Positions 7,168 to 16,555 of a DNA stretch of 32,874 nucleotides are shown here, in pieces. A model generated the notes under the pieces. The model did no database searches. It was given only the letters and a program-made list of their open reading frames with translations, and had not been told where the DNA came from. A program made the position numbers and the translations under genes. How positions within the stretch are numbered: the first letter of the stretch is position 1; every line of letters begins with the position of its first letter. Source of the stretch: DASPOF01 sp035626155 (GTDB lineage Bacteria > Desulfobacterota > Binatia > Binatales > Binataceae); the NCBI GenBank assembly GCA_035626155.1, contig DASPOF010000093.1, forward strand, positions 1 to 32,874, read 5' to 3'.

Positions 7168-9516
7168 ATGGGTGATTCAGTCAGTCAGCCACCGGTTACG
7201 ACGCCATCGCGCGGCCTCACGAGCGGGGAGGCTCACCGGCGTCTCCTCGAGTCCGGCCCCAACATCCTGGCCGAGAAAAAACCGCATCCAGTCCTGGCGC
7301 TGTTGGGGAAGTTCTGGGCTCCGGTGCCATGGATGCTCGAAGTAACAATCGTGCTCGAACTTGCGCTCGGCAAGTTCCTCGAGGCTGCTGTCATTGCGGT
7401 GCTGCTCGTCTTCAACGCATGGTTAAGTCTGTTCCAGGAGAGCCGAGCGCACAGCGCGCTCGAGCTGTTGAGTAAGCGCCTGGCCGTGGGGGCGAGAGTT
7501 CTGCGCGACGGCGTGTGGAATCTGATTCCAGCAGAGGACCTGGTTCCAGGTGATTTCGTTCACCTGCAAATGGGTGACCTTGTGCCAGCCGACATTGGCA
7601 TCCACGAGGGAGAGGTCTTAATCGACCAATCGGCTCTCACCGGTGAGTCGGTGCCGGTCGAGGCAGATCGGGACAAAACCGCTTACGCCGGTTCATTAGT
7701 CAAGCGTGGCCAGGCGAGCGGTGAGGTCACGGCAACCGGCCAGCGAACCTATTTTGGGAAGACCGCCGAACTGGTCCGTTCCGCCCGGACGGCGAGCCAT
7801 CTTGAGAGCATCATCTTCACGATCGTGAAGTACCTCGTCGCGATGGACATCGCGCTGGCGATGGGGGTCTTCCTATACGCCGCTCTTGTGGGTATGCCTC
7901 TTGGCGAGACGCTTCCATTCGTACTGATTCTACTCGTGGCTTCGGTCCCGGTCGCGCTGCCGGCCACCTTCACGCTCGCAACCGCCTTGGGCGCTGTGGA
8001 ACTGGCCAGGCGCGGAGTGCTGGTCACGCGTCTGTCGGCGATCGAGGAAGCGGCGGCGATGGATGTATTGTGCAGCGACAAGACCGGAACGATAACTCAA
8101 AATCGGCTCTCGCTGGCGGCGTTGCATCCCTACCCACCGTTCAGCGTGCACGACTTGTTACGGTTCGCAGCGTATGCGAGCGACGAAGCCGGCCAGGACC
8201 CAATCGATCTCGCCGTACTTGAGCGGGCACGAGCCGAAGGCGCGCTCTCAGGTAAGGCTCAACGTGTCAGATTCGTTCCGTTCGAGCCGGCAACCAAACT
8301 TGCTGAAGCCACTATCGGTCAAAACGGCAAGCAATTGCTTGCGCTGAAGGGCGCACCTGAGTCGCTCGCCGCCCGTGTCGGCAGCACCCCCGACGTAAGC
8401 GCTGACGTTGAGCGCCTTGCAGGAGGAGGTTACCGCGTGCTCGGCGTGGCCGGCGGAGCCGAAGGCGCCGTCCGAATGATTGGACTACTGGCGCTTCAGG
8501 ATCCGCCTCGCGACGACTCCAAGTCCCTGGTAATGAGCCTCAACGAACTGGGAGTCCGCGTACTCATGGTTTCCGGCGATGGGCTCGCCACGGCTCAAGC
8601 GGTTGCCGCCCAGGTCGGAATCGCCGGGCGCGCCTGCTCGTCACAGAACCTGCGCGAGCACATCGATCAGGCGCTCGATTGCGCAGTCTTCGCGGGCGTA
8701 TTCCCTGAAGACAAGTTCCGCCTGGTCCGCGCATTGCAGCAGGCGAGTCACGTGGTCGGGATGACCGGAGACGGGGTCAACGATGCACCAGCTTTGAAAC
8801 AAGCAGAAGTCGGGATCGCGGTGGCCAGCGCCACCGATGTGGCGAAAGCCTCGGCAAGCCTGGTGCTCACCAACCCCGGCCTCAGTGACATTTTAACGGC
8901 TGTCGACACGAGCCGGCGCATCTATCAGCGTATGCTCACGTATACGCTCAACAAGATTATCAAGACCGTCGAAATCGGATTATTCCTCAGCCTCGGGGTG
9001 ATTCTCACGCACGCTTTCATCATCACACCTCTGCTGATTGTAATGCTGTTGTTCACCAACGATTTCGTCACCATGTCGATTGCGACGGATCATGTATCCG
9101 CTTCACTAATGCCTGATCGGTGGCGGATTCGAACATTGATGCTGGCGGGAATGAGCCTCGGCAGCCTCATCTTGCTTCTGTCTTTTGGGCTTTTCTTCTA
9201 TGGGCGCGGTTTTCTTCGTCTGCCGCTTCCTCAACTACAGACGCTGGTCTTCCTGACCCTTGTATTCACAGGCCAGGGGATGGTGTATCTGGTACGCGAG
9301 CGCCACCACTTTTGGAATTCCTTTCCGAGCCGATGGATGATTCTTAGTTCGATTGTGGATGTGAGCGTGGTTTGTCTCTTGTCGGGTCTGGGAATTTTGA
9401 TGGCTCCTCTCCCGGTCCTCTTGGCTGGCGGTGTGCTTTTGGCATGTGTTCTGTACCTGATCATATTGGATTTTCTAAAGGTCCCAATTCTGCGGCGCCT
9501 AATCTCCACTTCGTGA
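7168..9516 (+). CDS. P-type H+-transporting ATPase (type IIIA)
   Basis: A 782-residue cation pump. The actuator motif TGES is at 158-161 (DQSALTGESVPV). The M4 motif PVALPA is at 261-266, the phosphorylated Asp is D304 in LCSDKTGTIT, and the nucleotide site includes LALKGAPE. The hinge is GMTGDGVNDAPALK near 535. The absence of N-terminal metal-binding domains, the short length and the NDFVTMSIATD helix (M6, carrying the acidic residue used for H+ in plant/fungal pumps) indicate the plasma-membrane H+-ATPase type. The hinge motif MVSGD replaces the usual MVTGD/MLTGD, a mild change. The start has only a weak ribosome site. The gene is bracketed by direct repeats. Confidence 0.9.
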   Translation: MGDSVSQPPVTTPSRGLTSGEAHRRLLESGPNILAEKKPHPVLALLGKFWAPVPWMLEVTIVLELALGKFLEAAVIAVLLVFNAWLSLFQESRAHSALELLSKRLAVGARVLRDGVWNLIPAEDLVPGDFVHLQMGDLVPADIGIHEGEVLIDQSALTGESVPVEADRDKTAYAGSLVKRGQASGEVTATGQRTYFGKTAELVRSARTASHLESIIFTIVKYLVAMDIALAMGVFLYAALVGMPLGETLPFVLILLVASVPVALPATFTLATALGAVELARRGVLVTRLSAIEEAAAMDVLCSDKTGTITQNRLSLAALHPYPPFSVHDLLRFAAYASDEAGQDPIDLAVLERARAEGALSGKAQRVRFVPFEPATKLAEATIGQNGKQLLALKGAPESLAARVGSTPDVSADVERLAGGGYRVLGVAGGAEGAVRMIGLLALQDPPRDDSKSLVMSLNELGVRVLMVSGDGLATAQAVAAQVGIAGRACSSQNLREHIDQALDCAVFAGVFPEDKFRLVRALQQASHVVGMTGDGVNDAPALKQAEVGIAVASATDVAKASASLVLTNPGLSDILTAVDTSRRIYQRMLTYTLNKIIKTVEIGLFLSLGVILTHAFIITPLLIVMLLFTNDFVTMSIATDHVSASLMPDRWRIRTLMLAGMSLGSLILLLSFGLFFYGRGFLRLPLPQLQTLVFLTLVFTGQGMVYLVRERHHFWNSFPSRWMILSSIVDVSVVCLLSGLGILMAPLPVLLAGGVLLACVLYLIILDFLKVPILRRLISTS

Positions 9517-9593
9517 GATCAATTACAAGCGTGGTCAGCGTTCTCGGTGCGCGGGCTTCAATCGGGGGAGCCGAGATTGGCGAAGGGAAGAGG

Positions 9594-9694
9594 ATGGCCT
9601 GCGCCGCGGTTGATGCGCGATCTTGATGCTGCTTTCATTGCAAACGTAATTCACCCGCAGCTTTCGAGCAGGGAAAGACGTGGAGCAGCATGCC
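9594..9694 (+). repeat. direct repeat copy B2 (leader of the ABC permease gene)
   Basis: The mate of 7053-7156. It covers the untranslated leader and first five codons (GTG GAG CAG CAT GCC) of the permease gene. The two copies, about 2.5 kb apart in the same orientation, enclose the complete P-type ATPase gene. Confidence 0.88.
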
Positions 9695-11416
9695 GAGGTC
9701 CTGATCGGAAGAGCCTGGCGCCAGCGCATCCCGACCTGGCGGGATGCGGTCGCCGTTCTGCTGGTGCTGGGGATCATGATCCTCATCGGATCCGGCGTCC
9801 ATCAGATGCTGGCGCCGCTGGTTGCCGCCGAGCAGCCGAGTATTTCCCTGTCGCCGGCAGTTCTGCCGCTTTATGCTCTGCGCACGACGATGCGAATGCT
9901 GGCCGCGCTCGCCGCCTCGCTTCTCTTCACGTTCGCGTACGCGACGCCGGCGGCCAAGAGCCGGCGGGCTGAAACCGTACTGATCCCGTTGCTGGACGTT
10001 CTGCAATCGGTGCCGGTGCTGGGATATCTCTCATTCACGGTGGTGTTCTTCGTTTCGCTTTTTCCGGGCACTGCGCTGGGACCCGAACTCGCGGCGATTT
10101 TTGCGATCTTCACCGCGCAGGCCTGGAACATGGCGTTCAGCTTCTATCAGTCGCTGATAACCGTCCCCACCGACCTCGACGAGTCGAGCCGCAGTTTTCG
10201 CTTCTCCGGATGGCAGCGATTCTGGCGGCTCGAGGTGCCGTTCGCGATGCCGGGGCTCGTGTGGAACATGATGATGTCGATGTCCGGGGGCTGGTTCTTC
10301 GTCGTCGCCTCCGAGGCCATCTCGGTGGGCAATATCCAGATCACGCTGCCGGGTATCGGGTCGTACGTTGCGCTTGCGATTCACAACCGCAGCCTGGAGG
10401 CGGCAGGGTGGGCGATCGCCGCAATGACCATCACGATCATAATCTACGATCAACTGCTCTTCCGTCCGCTGGTGGCGTGGGCCGACAAGTTCCGGTTCGA
10501 GCAAACCGCGGCGCAGGTCGTACCGGAGAGCTGGGTGCTTGACCTGTTTCGCCAGGCGCGAGTGCTCAGACGCGTCGCGGAGCCGGTCGGGACGGCTGCG
10601 CAGGATGTTGCGCGGGCCCGGCTTTCTCTCCCGGTAAGACCCCGGTGGCCGCGCGGCTGGACGCCGCCGCATCGGGCGATCGACATTGCGTGGTACGGCG
10701 CTCTTCTCGCCGCGGTCGCGTATGTGGGATGGAAGCTCGTGCAATTTGCTCAGCCCGAGCTCTCGTGGGACGATGTGACTATCGCAGTGAGCAATGGACT
10801 GCTCACTCTGCTTCGCGTGGTAATTCTGATCGTGCTGGCGACCGTTGTATGGGTTCCGATCGGAGTCGGCGTTGGTCTTCGGCCGAGGCTCGCCGAAAAG
10901 GTACAACCGTTAGCGCAATTTCTGGCGGCCTTCCCTGCGAATCTGCTCTTCCCGCTCGCCGTCTTCGTAATCGTAAGATATTCGCTCGCTCCCAAGATCT
11001 GGCTCAGCCCTCTGATGATTCTCGGAACGCAATGGTACATCCTGTTCAACGTCATCGCCGGCGCGACCGCCTTTCCGACCGATTTCAGAGAGGCCGCATC
11101 CAGCTTCCGCATCCGGGGCTGGCGCTGGTGGCGGCAGGTGATGTTGCCCGGGATATTTCCGTATTATGTGACGGGAGCAATCACGGCTTCAGGCGGGGCG
11201 TGGAACGCGAGCATCGTGTCGGAGGCGGTCAGTTGGGGACCAACCAAACTGAGTGGACTGGGGCTCGGAGCATATATCGCGCAGATGACCGATGCGGGAG
11301 ATTATCCGCGCATCGCACTCGGCGTCGCCGTGATGTCGGTATTTGTTATCATGATGAACCGGCTCATATGGCGCCCGCTGTATGCATTTGCGGAGCGGCG
11401 GACACGATTGGATTGA
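9680..11416 (+). CDS. ABC transporter permease, two fused permease domains (nitrate/sulfonate family)
   Basis: A 578-residue membrane protein with two tandem binding-protein-dependent permease domains, at about 60-270 and 360-570. Each carries an EAA-type cytoplasmic loop: DLDESSRSFRFSGWQRFWRL in the first and DFREAASSFRIRGWRWWRQV in the second, with the conserved G. Single-domain relatives (SsuC/TauC/NrtB) are about 260 residues and act as dimers; here one chain supplies both halves. The GTG at 9680 follows GGGAAAG. The ATPase gene starts 9 bases after the stop. No periplasmic binding protein is encoded in the window, so the substrate (an anion, sulfonate or other) is unknown. Confidence 0.87.
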   Translation: MEQHAEVLIGRAWRQRIPTWRDAVAVLLVLGIMILIGSGVHQMLAPLVAAEQPSISLSPAVLPLYALRTTMRMLAALAASLLFTFAYATPAAKSRRAETVLIPLLDVLQSVPVLGYLSFTVVFFVSLFPGTALGPELAAIFAIFTAQAWNMAFSFYQSLITVPTDLDESSRSFRFSGWQRFWRLEVPFAMPGLVWNMMMSMSGGWFFVVASEAISVGNIQITLPGIGSYVALAIHNRSLEAAGWAIAAMTITIIIYDQLLFRPLVAWADKFRFEQTAAQVVPESWVLDLFRQARVLRRVAEPVGTAAQDVARARLSLPVRPRWPRGWTPPHRAIDIAWYGALLAAVAYVGWKLVQFAQPELSWDDVTIAVSNGLLTLLRVVILIVLATVVWVPIGVGVGLRPRLAEKVQPLAQFLAAFPANLLFPLAVFVIVRYSLAPKIWLSPLMILGTQWYILFNVIAGATAFPTDFREAASSFRIRGWRWWRQVMLPGIFPYYVTGAITASGGAWNASIVSEAVSWGPTKLSGLGLGAYIAQMTDAGDYPRIALGVAVMSVFVIMMNRLIWRPLYAFAERRTRLD

Positions 11417-11425
11417 GAGCGTTCG

Positions 11426-12736
11426 ATGGCGCAGCCGGCGAATAGTCCTGTCCTCGAGATGCGCAAGGTCTGCAAGGCCTTCGCGATGCCATCGGGCGAG
11501 GCGCTGCCCGTTTTGGCGGACATCGATCTGTCTCTGCACGAAGGCGAGATTCTCGGCCTGCTCGGCCGCTCAGGCTCGGGAAAATCGACTCTGTTGCGCA
11601 TCGCGGGAGGACTGATGAAAGCGACCTCCGGAGAAGTTGTCTATCGCGGGGCGCCGCTCTCGGGGCCAAGCGAGGGCATCGCGGTTGTATTTCAGAGCTT
11701 TGCGCTGTTTCCCTGGCTGACCGTGCTCGAGAACGTGGAGGCCGGCCTCGATGCGCTCGGGTTGTCGCGCGACGAAGCACGCCGCCGTGCGATGTCCGCC
11801 ATCGATCTCATCGGTCTCGACGGCTTCCAATCCGCCTACCCGCGCGAGCTTTCGGGCGGAATGCGGCAGCGAGTTGGCTTTGCTCGGGCAATCGTGGTCG
11901 AGCCGGTCCTGCTCCTGATGGATGAGCCGTTCTCGGCCCTCGATGTGCTCACGGCAGAGACCCTGCGAACTGACTTCCTCGATCTCTGGGTCGCGCGGCA
12001 GCTTCCGACCAAGTCGGTGCTGCTGGTGACGCACAACATCGAAGAAGCCGTCATGATGTGCGATCGAATCCTTGTCCTCTCGTCGAATCCAGGCCGCATC
12101 GCCGCCGAAATTCCGGTTCCGCTCGCGCATCCGCGCGACCGCCTGGATCCTGAGTTCCATACTATCGTTGACGAGTTCTATTCAATACTCACTTCGCGCG
12201 CGACTGAGTCTATAGGAGCGCTGCGCGGCCTTCATGGCGGGTTGGTCCAGCCGCTGCCACCGGTCTCGGTCAACCGCATCAGCGGATTCATCGAGGCCCT
12301 GGCCGCCCCGCCCTACGACGGGCGCGCAGATCTGGCCAAGATCGCGCCCGCACTCTCGCTCGACATCCGGGATTTGTTTCTGATCGCCGAGGCCCTTCAC
12401 ATCATGGAGTTCGCCGAACTCAAGGACGGCGCGATCAAGTTGACCACCGCGGGACGCATATTCGCTCAGAGCGGAACCGACGATCGCAAGCGCCTGTTCC
12501 GAGAGCATCTGCTTCGATTCGTTCCGCTCGCCGCGCACATCCGCCATATCCTCGATGAGCGCGAGGGCCATCGGGCGCCTCGAGAAAGATTCGAGCCCGA
12601 GCTCGAGGACCAACTGAACCCCAACGATGCGGAGAACACTCTGCGCGCGGTGATCGGCTGGGGGAGATACGCCGAACTGTTCGCCTACGACGATGAGACG
12701 CGAACGTTCATCGTCGACCACAGCTCCGCGGGTTGA
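11426..12736 (+). CDS. ABC transporter ATPase with C-terminal AAA-associated domain
   Basis: A 436-residue protein. Residues 1-250 form the nucleotide-binding domain: Walker A GRSGSGKST at 47-55, Q-loop VFQSFALFPWLTV, signature LSGGMRQRVGFARAI, Walker B LLLMDEPFSALD and switch LLVTHNIEEAV, as in SsuB/TauB/NrtD. Residues 280-436 form an extra winged-helix-like domain (GFIEALAAPPYDGRADLAKI, then LSLDIRDLFLIAEALHIMEF), the AAA-associated C-terminal domain known from this ABC subfamily. It is paired with the double permease 9 bases upstream. The extra domain is thought to be regulatory. Confidence 0.88.
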   Translation: MAQPANSPVLEMRKVCKAFAMPSGEALPVLADIDLSLHEGEILGLLGRSGSGKSTLLRIAGGLMKATSGEVVYRGAPLSGPSEGIAVVFQSFALFPWLTVLENVEAGLDALGLSRDEARRRAMSAIDLIGLDGFQSAYPRELSGGMRQRVGFARAIVVEPVLLLMDEPFSALDVLTAETLRTDFLDLWVARQLPTKSVLLVTHNIEEAVMMCDRILVLSSNPGRIAAEIPVPLAHPRDRLDPEFHTIVDEFYSILTSRATESIGALRGLHGGLVQPLPPVSVNRISGFIEALAAPPYDGRADLAKIAPALSLDIRDLFLIAEALHIMEFAELKDGAIKLTTAGRIFAQSGTDDRKRLFREHLLRFVPLAAHIRHILDEREGHRAPRERFEPELEDQLNPNDAENTLRAVIGWGRYAELFAYDDETRTFIVDHSSAG

Positions 12737-12750
12737 CTGACTCCTGCCTG

Positions 12751-12764
12751 TTTCGCGCGCGAAA
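12751..12764. terminator. palindrome between convergent genes
   Basis: TTTCGCGCGCGAAA is a perfect 14-bp palindrome in the 43-bp gap between two convergent genes. It could fold into a short hairpin and end transcription from either side, but no T run follows. Confidence 0.3.
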
Positions 12765-12779
12765 ATCTATAGCGCGGCG

Positions 12780-13241
12780 CTAATCACGCTGTATCGAACG
12801 AATATAGGCGACTAGCGCATCGATTCTGCGCCGGACTCTCGCTTCAGTCTCAGGAGTGAACTCCGCTCCCTCTTCCTGGAACTGAACACCCCAAAGCGGC
12901 ATGTTAGTATCCCAATCCGTGTGGCCCGGCAGCCTGGCTTTCCGGCCGTCGATGATCCTGCGGACTTCGTCGGCGGGGAACTGGCCCCCATGGGTCCTGG
13001 TCAGCACTGTCAGATCGGTCGGCTTGAAGCCGGGAACCACGTACACGGCCGGGCCATTTCCGCGGCCGTCCGTCCCGTGGCAGCTAGAGCAATAGACAAT
13101 GTAGTCGCGCTTGGCACTATCCTGAGCAGCCGCGATCTGCGGCGCGGCAAGACCGGCCAGAATCACTATTGCAGCCACCATCCTCCAATGGGTTCGCGCA
13201 CTGAATATTCGAGCTATAGCACTTCGTTCGTTGCGCATCAT
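12780..13241 (-). CDS. periplasmic monohaem cytochrome c
   Basis: A 153-residue class I cytochrome c. The signal peptide covers residues 1-40 (hydrophobic MVAAIVILAGLAAPQIAAAQ). The haem site CSSCH is at 51-55, in YIVYCSSCHGTDGRGNGPAV. The probable axial methionine is in TNMPLWG, and the C-terminal helix is RRRIDALVAYIRSI. GAGAGG lies upstream of the ATG at 13241. It is on the same strand as the export operon, 140 bases downstream of its last gene. The interval 13242-13381 has no further gene. The electron partner is unknown; it could serve a terminal oxidase or dehydrogenase. Confidence 0.9.
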   Translation of the reverse strand: MMRNERSAIARIFSARTHWRMVAAIVILAGLAAPQIAAAQDSAKRDYIVYCSSCHGTDGRGNGPAVYVVPGFKPTDLTVLTRTHGGQFPADEVRRIIDGRKARLPGHTDWDTNMPLWGVQFQEEGAEFTPETEARVRRRIDALVAYIRSIQRD

Positions 13242-13381
13242 TCAGCCTCTCCTCTCAAACGGCCGTTCATCCGGTTCGGGTCAATAATATCGGGCCGCGC
13301 CCCTTGTTGCTTCCTCGCTCCAGCAGGTCTCGCCACGAGCGAACCACCTTACCGAAGAATACTCTTCATGGAGTAGTACAT

Positions 13382-14950
13382 TCACCGGCTTTGTTGACCG
13401 GATTGCAAGAGCCGGCTGCCCCCTGCGGCGAGGATTGAGGGGCCGCCAAGGGCAGTCTGGGGAGCGCTCCACCAACCTCCTCCCAGGGCGACAAATAAGG
13501 CGGCAGTATCCTGAAGCCGCTGTCCCAACGCCTGGATATAGCCGAGTTCCGCCTGCTGGTATTGGTAATCCGCGATTAGCACTTGCAGGTAATTGACCGT
13601 ACCAGCCTGGTAGTTAATCAGGATCAAGCGGAGTGTCTCGGACGCCGTGCGGACGGCCTGCGACTGCGCGCTCAGAGTTTGAGCGTCATGCTGGAGCGCG
13701 TCCAGTGCATCTGCAACCTGAGCAAGGGCCGCAAGAACGGTCTGGCGATAGTTAGCCAGGGCCTGCTGATACGCATCGATTGCCGCCTTTCGCTGATACC
13801 AAAGTGTAGGCCCCTGGATCACTGGTGTTGCGACCGATGCGCCGAACATCCAGAAAGCTGTGCTGCTTCCAAACAGGGTGGAAAGCGTGCTGCCGTTCCA
13901 TCCGTAGTCGGCACTCAGCGTGAAGCTCGGGAACATCGCGGCAGTTGCGACTCCGATCTGGGCGCTGGCGCTATGTAGCTGGGACTCGGCAACCAGGATA
14001 TCGGGGCGTTGGCGGACCAAATCCGAAGCCAGGCTGACCGGCAGATTGTTCGGCAGCGTGAGTTCGGGAAAAGTGACCTGCGGCGGCGCCACGTCGGCGG
14101 GCGCGTGTCCCATCAAGGTAGCGAGCAGGTGGCGGGTGTGCGCCAGTTGCTGGCGGAGAGGAGGCAGCGTCGCCTGGGTGGTCTCGAGCTGAGTCTGAAT
14201 GCTCAACAGGTTCGCGTAAGGAACTGTACCCGCCTGCACTTGCGCATTAGTAATTTGAACTTCCTGCTGAAGAAATCCGATGATTTGCTCGGTCGCATCG
14301 ATCTCGGCGCTGTATGCCGCCTCGGCCACGATGGCGTTGACGATATTTCCTGACAGCGTCAGGTAGGTCCCCTCGGTGTTGTAGTATTGAACGTCGACTT
14401 GAGCACCGAGGCCCTCGACCGTGCGCCGTTCCCCGCCCCACACGTCGAGTACATAACTGATCGTCGCCTGCAAGGTATAAAGGTCGAAAATGCTCGGCGC
14501 CACGCTCGAGCCAAAGCGAGCTGCCGAGAATTGCTGGCGCGTGGGCTGGAAGTTTGCGCTTAGTTGCGGATAGAAGATGCCATAGCCGGCGCGGAGATTG
14601 TCCTGGCTCTGACGCAGGCTCGCCTGGGCGGCCTGCAGCGTCGGATTATTGGCTATCGACTGCATCACGATCGCGTCCAGTTTCGGACAGTTGAACAGCC
14701 GCCACCAGTCCGCGGCGATCCGCGCGCCGTGCTCGAAGCGCTGCGCAGTACCGTCCGCAGCCACAGTTCCGGCGGGCTCCTCCTCGTGCGTGTAGCGCTG
14801 AGTTGCAGGCGCCTTGGGCCGGACGAAGTCCGGCCCAACTGCGCAGCTCCACAAACTGCACCAAAGCAACGCTGCGCCGAGCAATATCAACGGGCTCGCG
14901 CGCCCGCCGCCCGGCGTCTGCGGCCGGCTATTTTTCCGCAATATAAACAT
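13382..14950 (-). CDS. outer-membrane efflux lipoprotein (NodT/OprM family)
   Basis: A 522-residue outer-membrane factor. The lipobox LWSC lies at about residues 33-36, and the mature start CAVGPDFVRPKAP is diagnostic of RND/ABC outer-membrane lipoproteins. Two repeated helical halves follow, with the typical DWWRLFNCPKLDAIV, RQRPDILVAESQLHSASAQI and ATAAMFPSFTLSADYGW. The ATG at 14950 (a TTG precedes it) overlaps the end of the membrane-fusion gene by 23 bases, so it is translationally coupled. It would form the outer channel for the six-gene export system. Confidence 0.9.
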   Translation of the reverse strand: MFILRKNSRPQTPGGGRASPLILLGAALLWCSLWSCAVGPDFVRPKAPATQRYTHEEEPAGTVAADGTAQRFEHGARIAADWWRLFNCPKLDAIVMQSIANNPTLQAAQASLRQSQDNLRAGYGIFYPQLSANFQPTRQQFSAARFGSSVAPSIFDLYTLQATISYVLDVWGGERRTVEGLGAQVDVQYYNTEGTYLTLSGNIVNAIVAEAAYSAEIDATEQIIGFLQQEVQITNAQVQAGTVPYANLLSIQTQLETTQATLPPLRQQLAHTRHLLATLMGHAPADVAPPQVTFPELTLPNNLPVSLASDLVRQRPDILVAESQLHSASAQIGVATAAMFPSFTLSADYGWNGSTLSTLFGSSTAFWMFGASVATPVIQGPTLWYQRKAAIDAYQQALANYRQTVLAALAQVADALDALQHDAQTLSAQSQAVRTASETLRLILINYQAGTVNYLQVLIADYQYQQAELGYIQALGQRLQDTAALFVALGGGWWSAPQTALGGPSILAAGGSRLLQSGQQSR

Positions 14951-15860
14951 CAACGAGCAGACCCGGGTACACGGGAAGATCCTTCTGCCGCGCGAACCTG
15001 AATATCACCGGCAGCACCCGCACATCGACTCGCTCCGTTCGCTCATTTGACAGTTCGATCTTTGGCGACACATAAGGCTGAACCCTGACATATTCGAGCG
15101 GGACGCTGATGTTGGTTCCGCGAATTAACATCCGCGCATCCATCTCCGGCCCCGGCTTAAGCCTGTGAATCAGTATTTCGTCGATGTAACACCTGACACT
15201 GAGATAGTCTTCCGACGGCCCCATCACGATGATGGGATCGAAGCCCTGGGTGTATGTATCGTAGGTGCCCTGGTTGGCGGTTACGTAGCTTCCAACCGCG
15301 GCCTGAATAGCCAGAATTCTTCCGTCCCCTGGCGCGGCGATCGTATACCAGGCAAGCAGAGCCTTGCCCGAAATATAGTTCTTTTCATTAACTTGCAAGT
15401 TGCCTGCCGCCACCTTGACCGCGTTTATCGCGTCGTCGAGGGTATATTTGCTTATCGATTTAGGATCCAACCGATAGGAGGCTTCGTCTTTCGCAAGTTC
15501 ATCGCGGACGTTCTTCAATTGCGCGCGTGCGTACGCGACCTGGGCCTTCGCCGCCTCGACCGCCGCCTTTTGGACCGAGTCGTCAAAGTGCACCAGCATG
15601 GTTCCCTTGCGGACCCATTCGCCCTCGCGGACGGGAATGTCGATGATGGTGCCGGATATATTCGGAAAGATATTTATGTTCGCGCCGTTGTTCTGATAGG
15701 CCTCGACCATCCCCTCGGCGTACACGCCTTTGGCGTAGGGGTTTGCCGGCGGATTGAACGCCGGGGCCTGCGCCACGACGTGCAGACCGTAGATGTATGC
15801 GCCGATCATGCCGGCCCCCAGTCCGATGAAGGCCAGCAGTATTTCTATCCTAAGCCTCAT
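14928..15860 (-). CDS. HlyD-family membrane-fusion protein
   Basis: A 310-residue periplasmic adaptor. One N-terminal membrane helix (residues 6-26) is followed by a lipoyl-like half (NIFPNISGTIIDIPVREGEW, then VRKGTMLVHFDD), an alpha-helical hairpin (AAVEAAKAQVAYARAQLKNV), the second lipoyl half (YTIAAPGDGRILAIQAAVGS) and a beta-barrel domain ending at VYIAEK. This is the standard HlyD/EmrA/DevB layout. It overlaps the upstream ATPase gene by 11 bases and the downstream outer-membrane gene by 23. It would link an inner-membrane ABC exporter to the lipoprotein channel. Confidence 0.9.
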   Translation of the reverse strand: MRLRIEILLAFIGLGAGMIGAYIYGLHVVAQAPAFNPPANPYAKGVYAEGMVEAYQNNGANINIFPNISGTIIDIPVREGEWVRKGTMLVHFDDSVQKAAVEAAKAQVAYARAQLKNVRDELAKDEASYRLDPKSISKYTLDDAINAVKVAAGNLQVNEKNYISGKALLAWYTIAAPGDGRILAIQAAVGSYVTANQGTYDTYTQGFDPIIVMGPSEDYLSVRCYIDEILIHRLKPGPEMDARMLIRGTNISVPLEYVRVQPYVSPKIELSNERTERVDVRVLPVIFRFARQKDLPVYPGLLVDVYIAEK

Positions 15861-16554
15861 ACGGCGCGCCCTGAAGAAAACCTGTTATCCGTCCGTCCTC
15901 CATCGTCATGATCCTGTCGCTGTATTCGAAGATCCTGTTGTCATGCGTAACCATCACGATGCAGCGCTGCGGCGTCAGGATGTCGGTCTTGACGAATGAC
16001 ACGATCCTACGCCCGGTCTCTCCGTCGAGCGAGGCGGTCGGCTCGTCGAATACCAGAATTTCGGGTTGATGAACGATCGCGCGTGCGATTGCAACCCGCT
16101 GCTGCTCGCCGCCGCTGAGCTTGGTCGGCGGAAGCGCCGCCTTGTCACCGAGGCCCACTACATCCAGATATCGCGCAGCAGCGCGCAGCGCCTCGCCCCA
16201 CGTCCGCCTTTTCAGCACCAGCGGGATAGCGACGTTTTCCGCGGTCGTCAGGCGAGGGAAGAGATGATAGTCCTGAAAGACGAACCCGATGGTGTTCAGG
16301 CGGAAGTCGGCGATTTCGTTGTCGGACAGGCTCCAAAGATCGCGGCTGTCTATTCTGACCGATCCTGCGTTGGGCCGGAGAATTCCGGAAATGAGGCTTA
16401 ACAGAGTCGTCTTACCGCTTCCCGACGGTCCAACTATGTAGAGCATTTCGCCCCAATTCGCCTCGAAACTCACCTCTCGCACCGCGTAGGTTCTGACGTC
16501 GTCCTGTCCGAACCATTTGGTGAGCTTGTCGGCCACGATTGCCGCCCTGGGCAT
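15850..16554 (-). CDS. ABC transporter ATPase, MacB/LolD/DevA type
   Basis: A 234-residue nucleotide-binding protein. Walker A GPSGSGKT is at 42-49, the Q-loop is FVFQDYHLFPRLT, the signature is KLSGGEQQRVAIARAI, Walker B is ILVFDEPTASLD and the switch is MVTHDNRI. The signature LSGGEQQR and the length place it with MacB N-domain/LolD/DevA ATPases, which drive FtsX-type permeases by mechanotransmission. One base separates it from the FtsX-type permease stop upstream. Confidence 0.92.
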   Translation of the reverse strand: MPRAAIVADKLTKWFGQDDVRTYAVREVSFEANWGEMLYIVGPSGSGKTTLLSLISGILRPNAGSVRIDSRDLWSLSDNEIADFRLNTIGFVFQDYHLFPRLTTAENVAIPLVLKRRTWGEALRAAARYLDVVGLGDKAALPPTKLSGGEQQRVAIARAIVHQPEILVFDEPTASLDGETGRRIVSFVKTDILTPQRCIVMVTHDNRIFEYSDRIMTMEDGRITGFLQGAPYEA

Positions 16555-16555
16555 G

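Noticed and set aside
10031..10906. 291-codon minus-strand frame
   Set aside because: Shadow of the ABC permease gene in GC-rich DNA, with Arg/Asp/His-rich non-protein composition.
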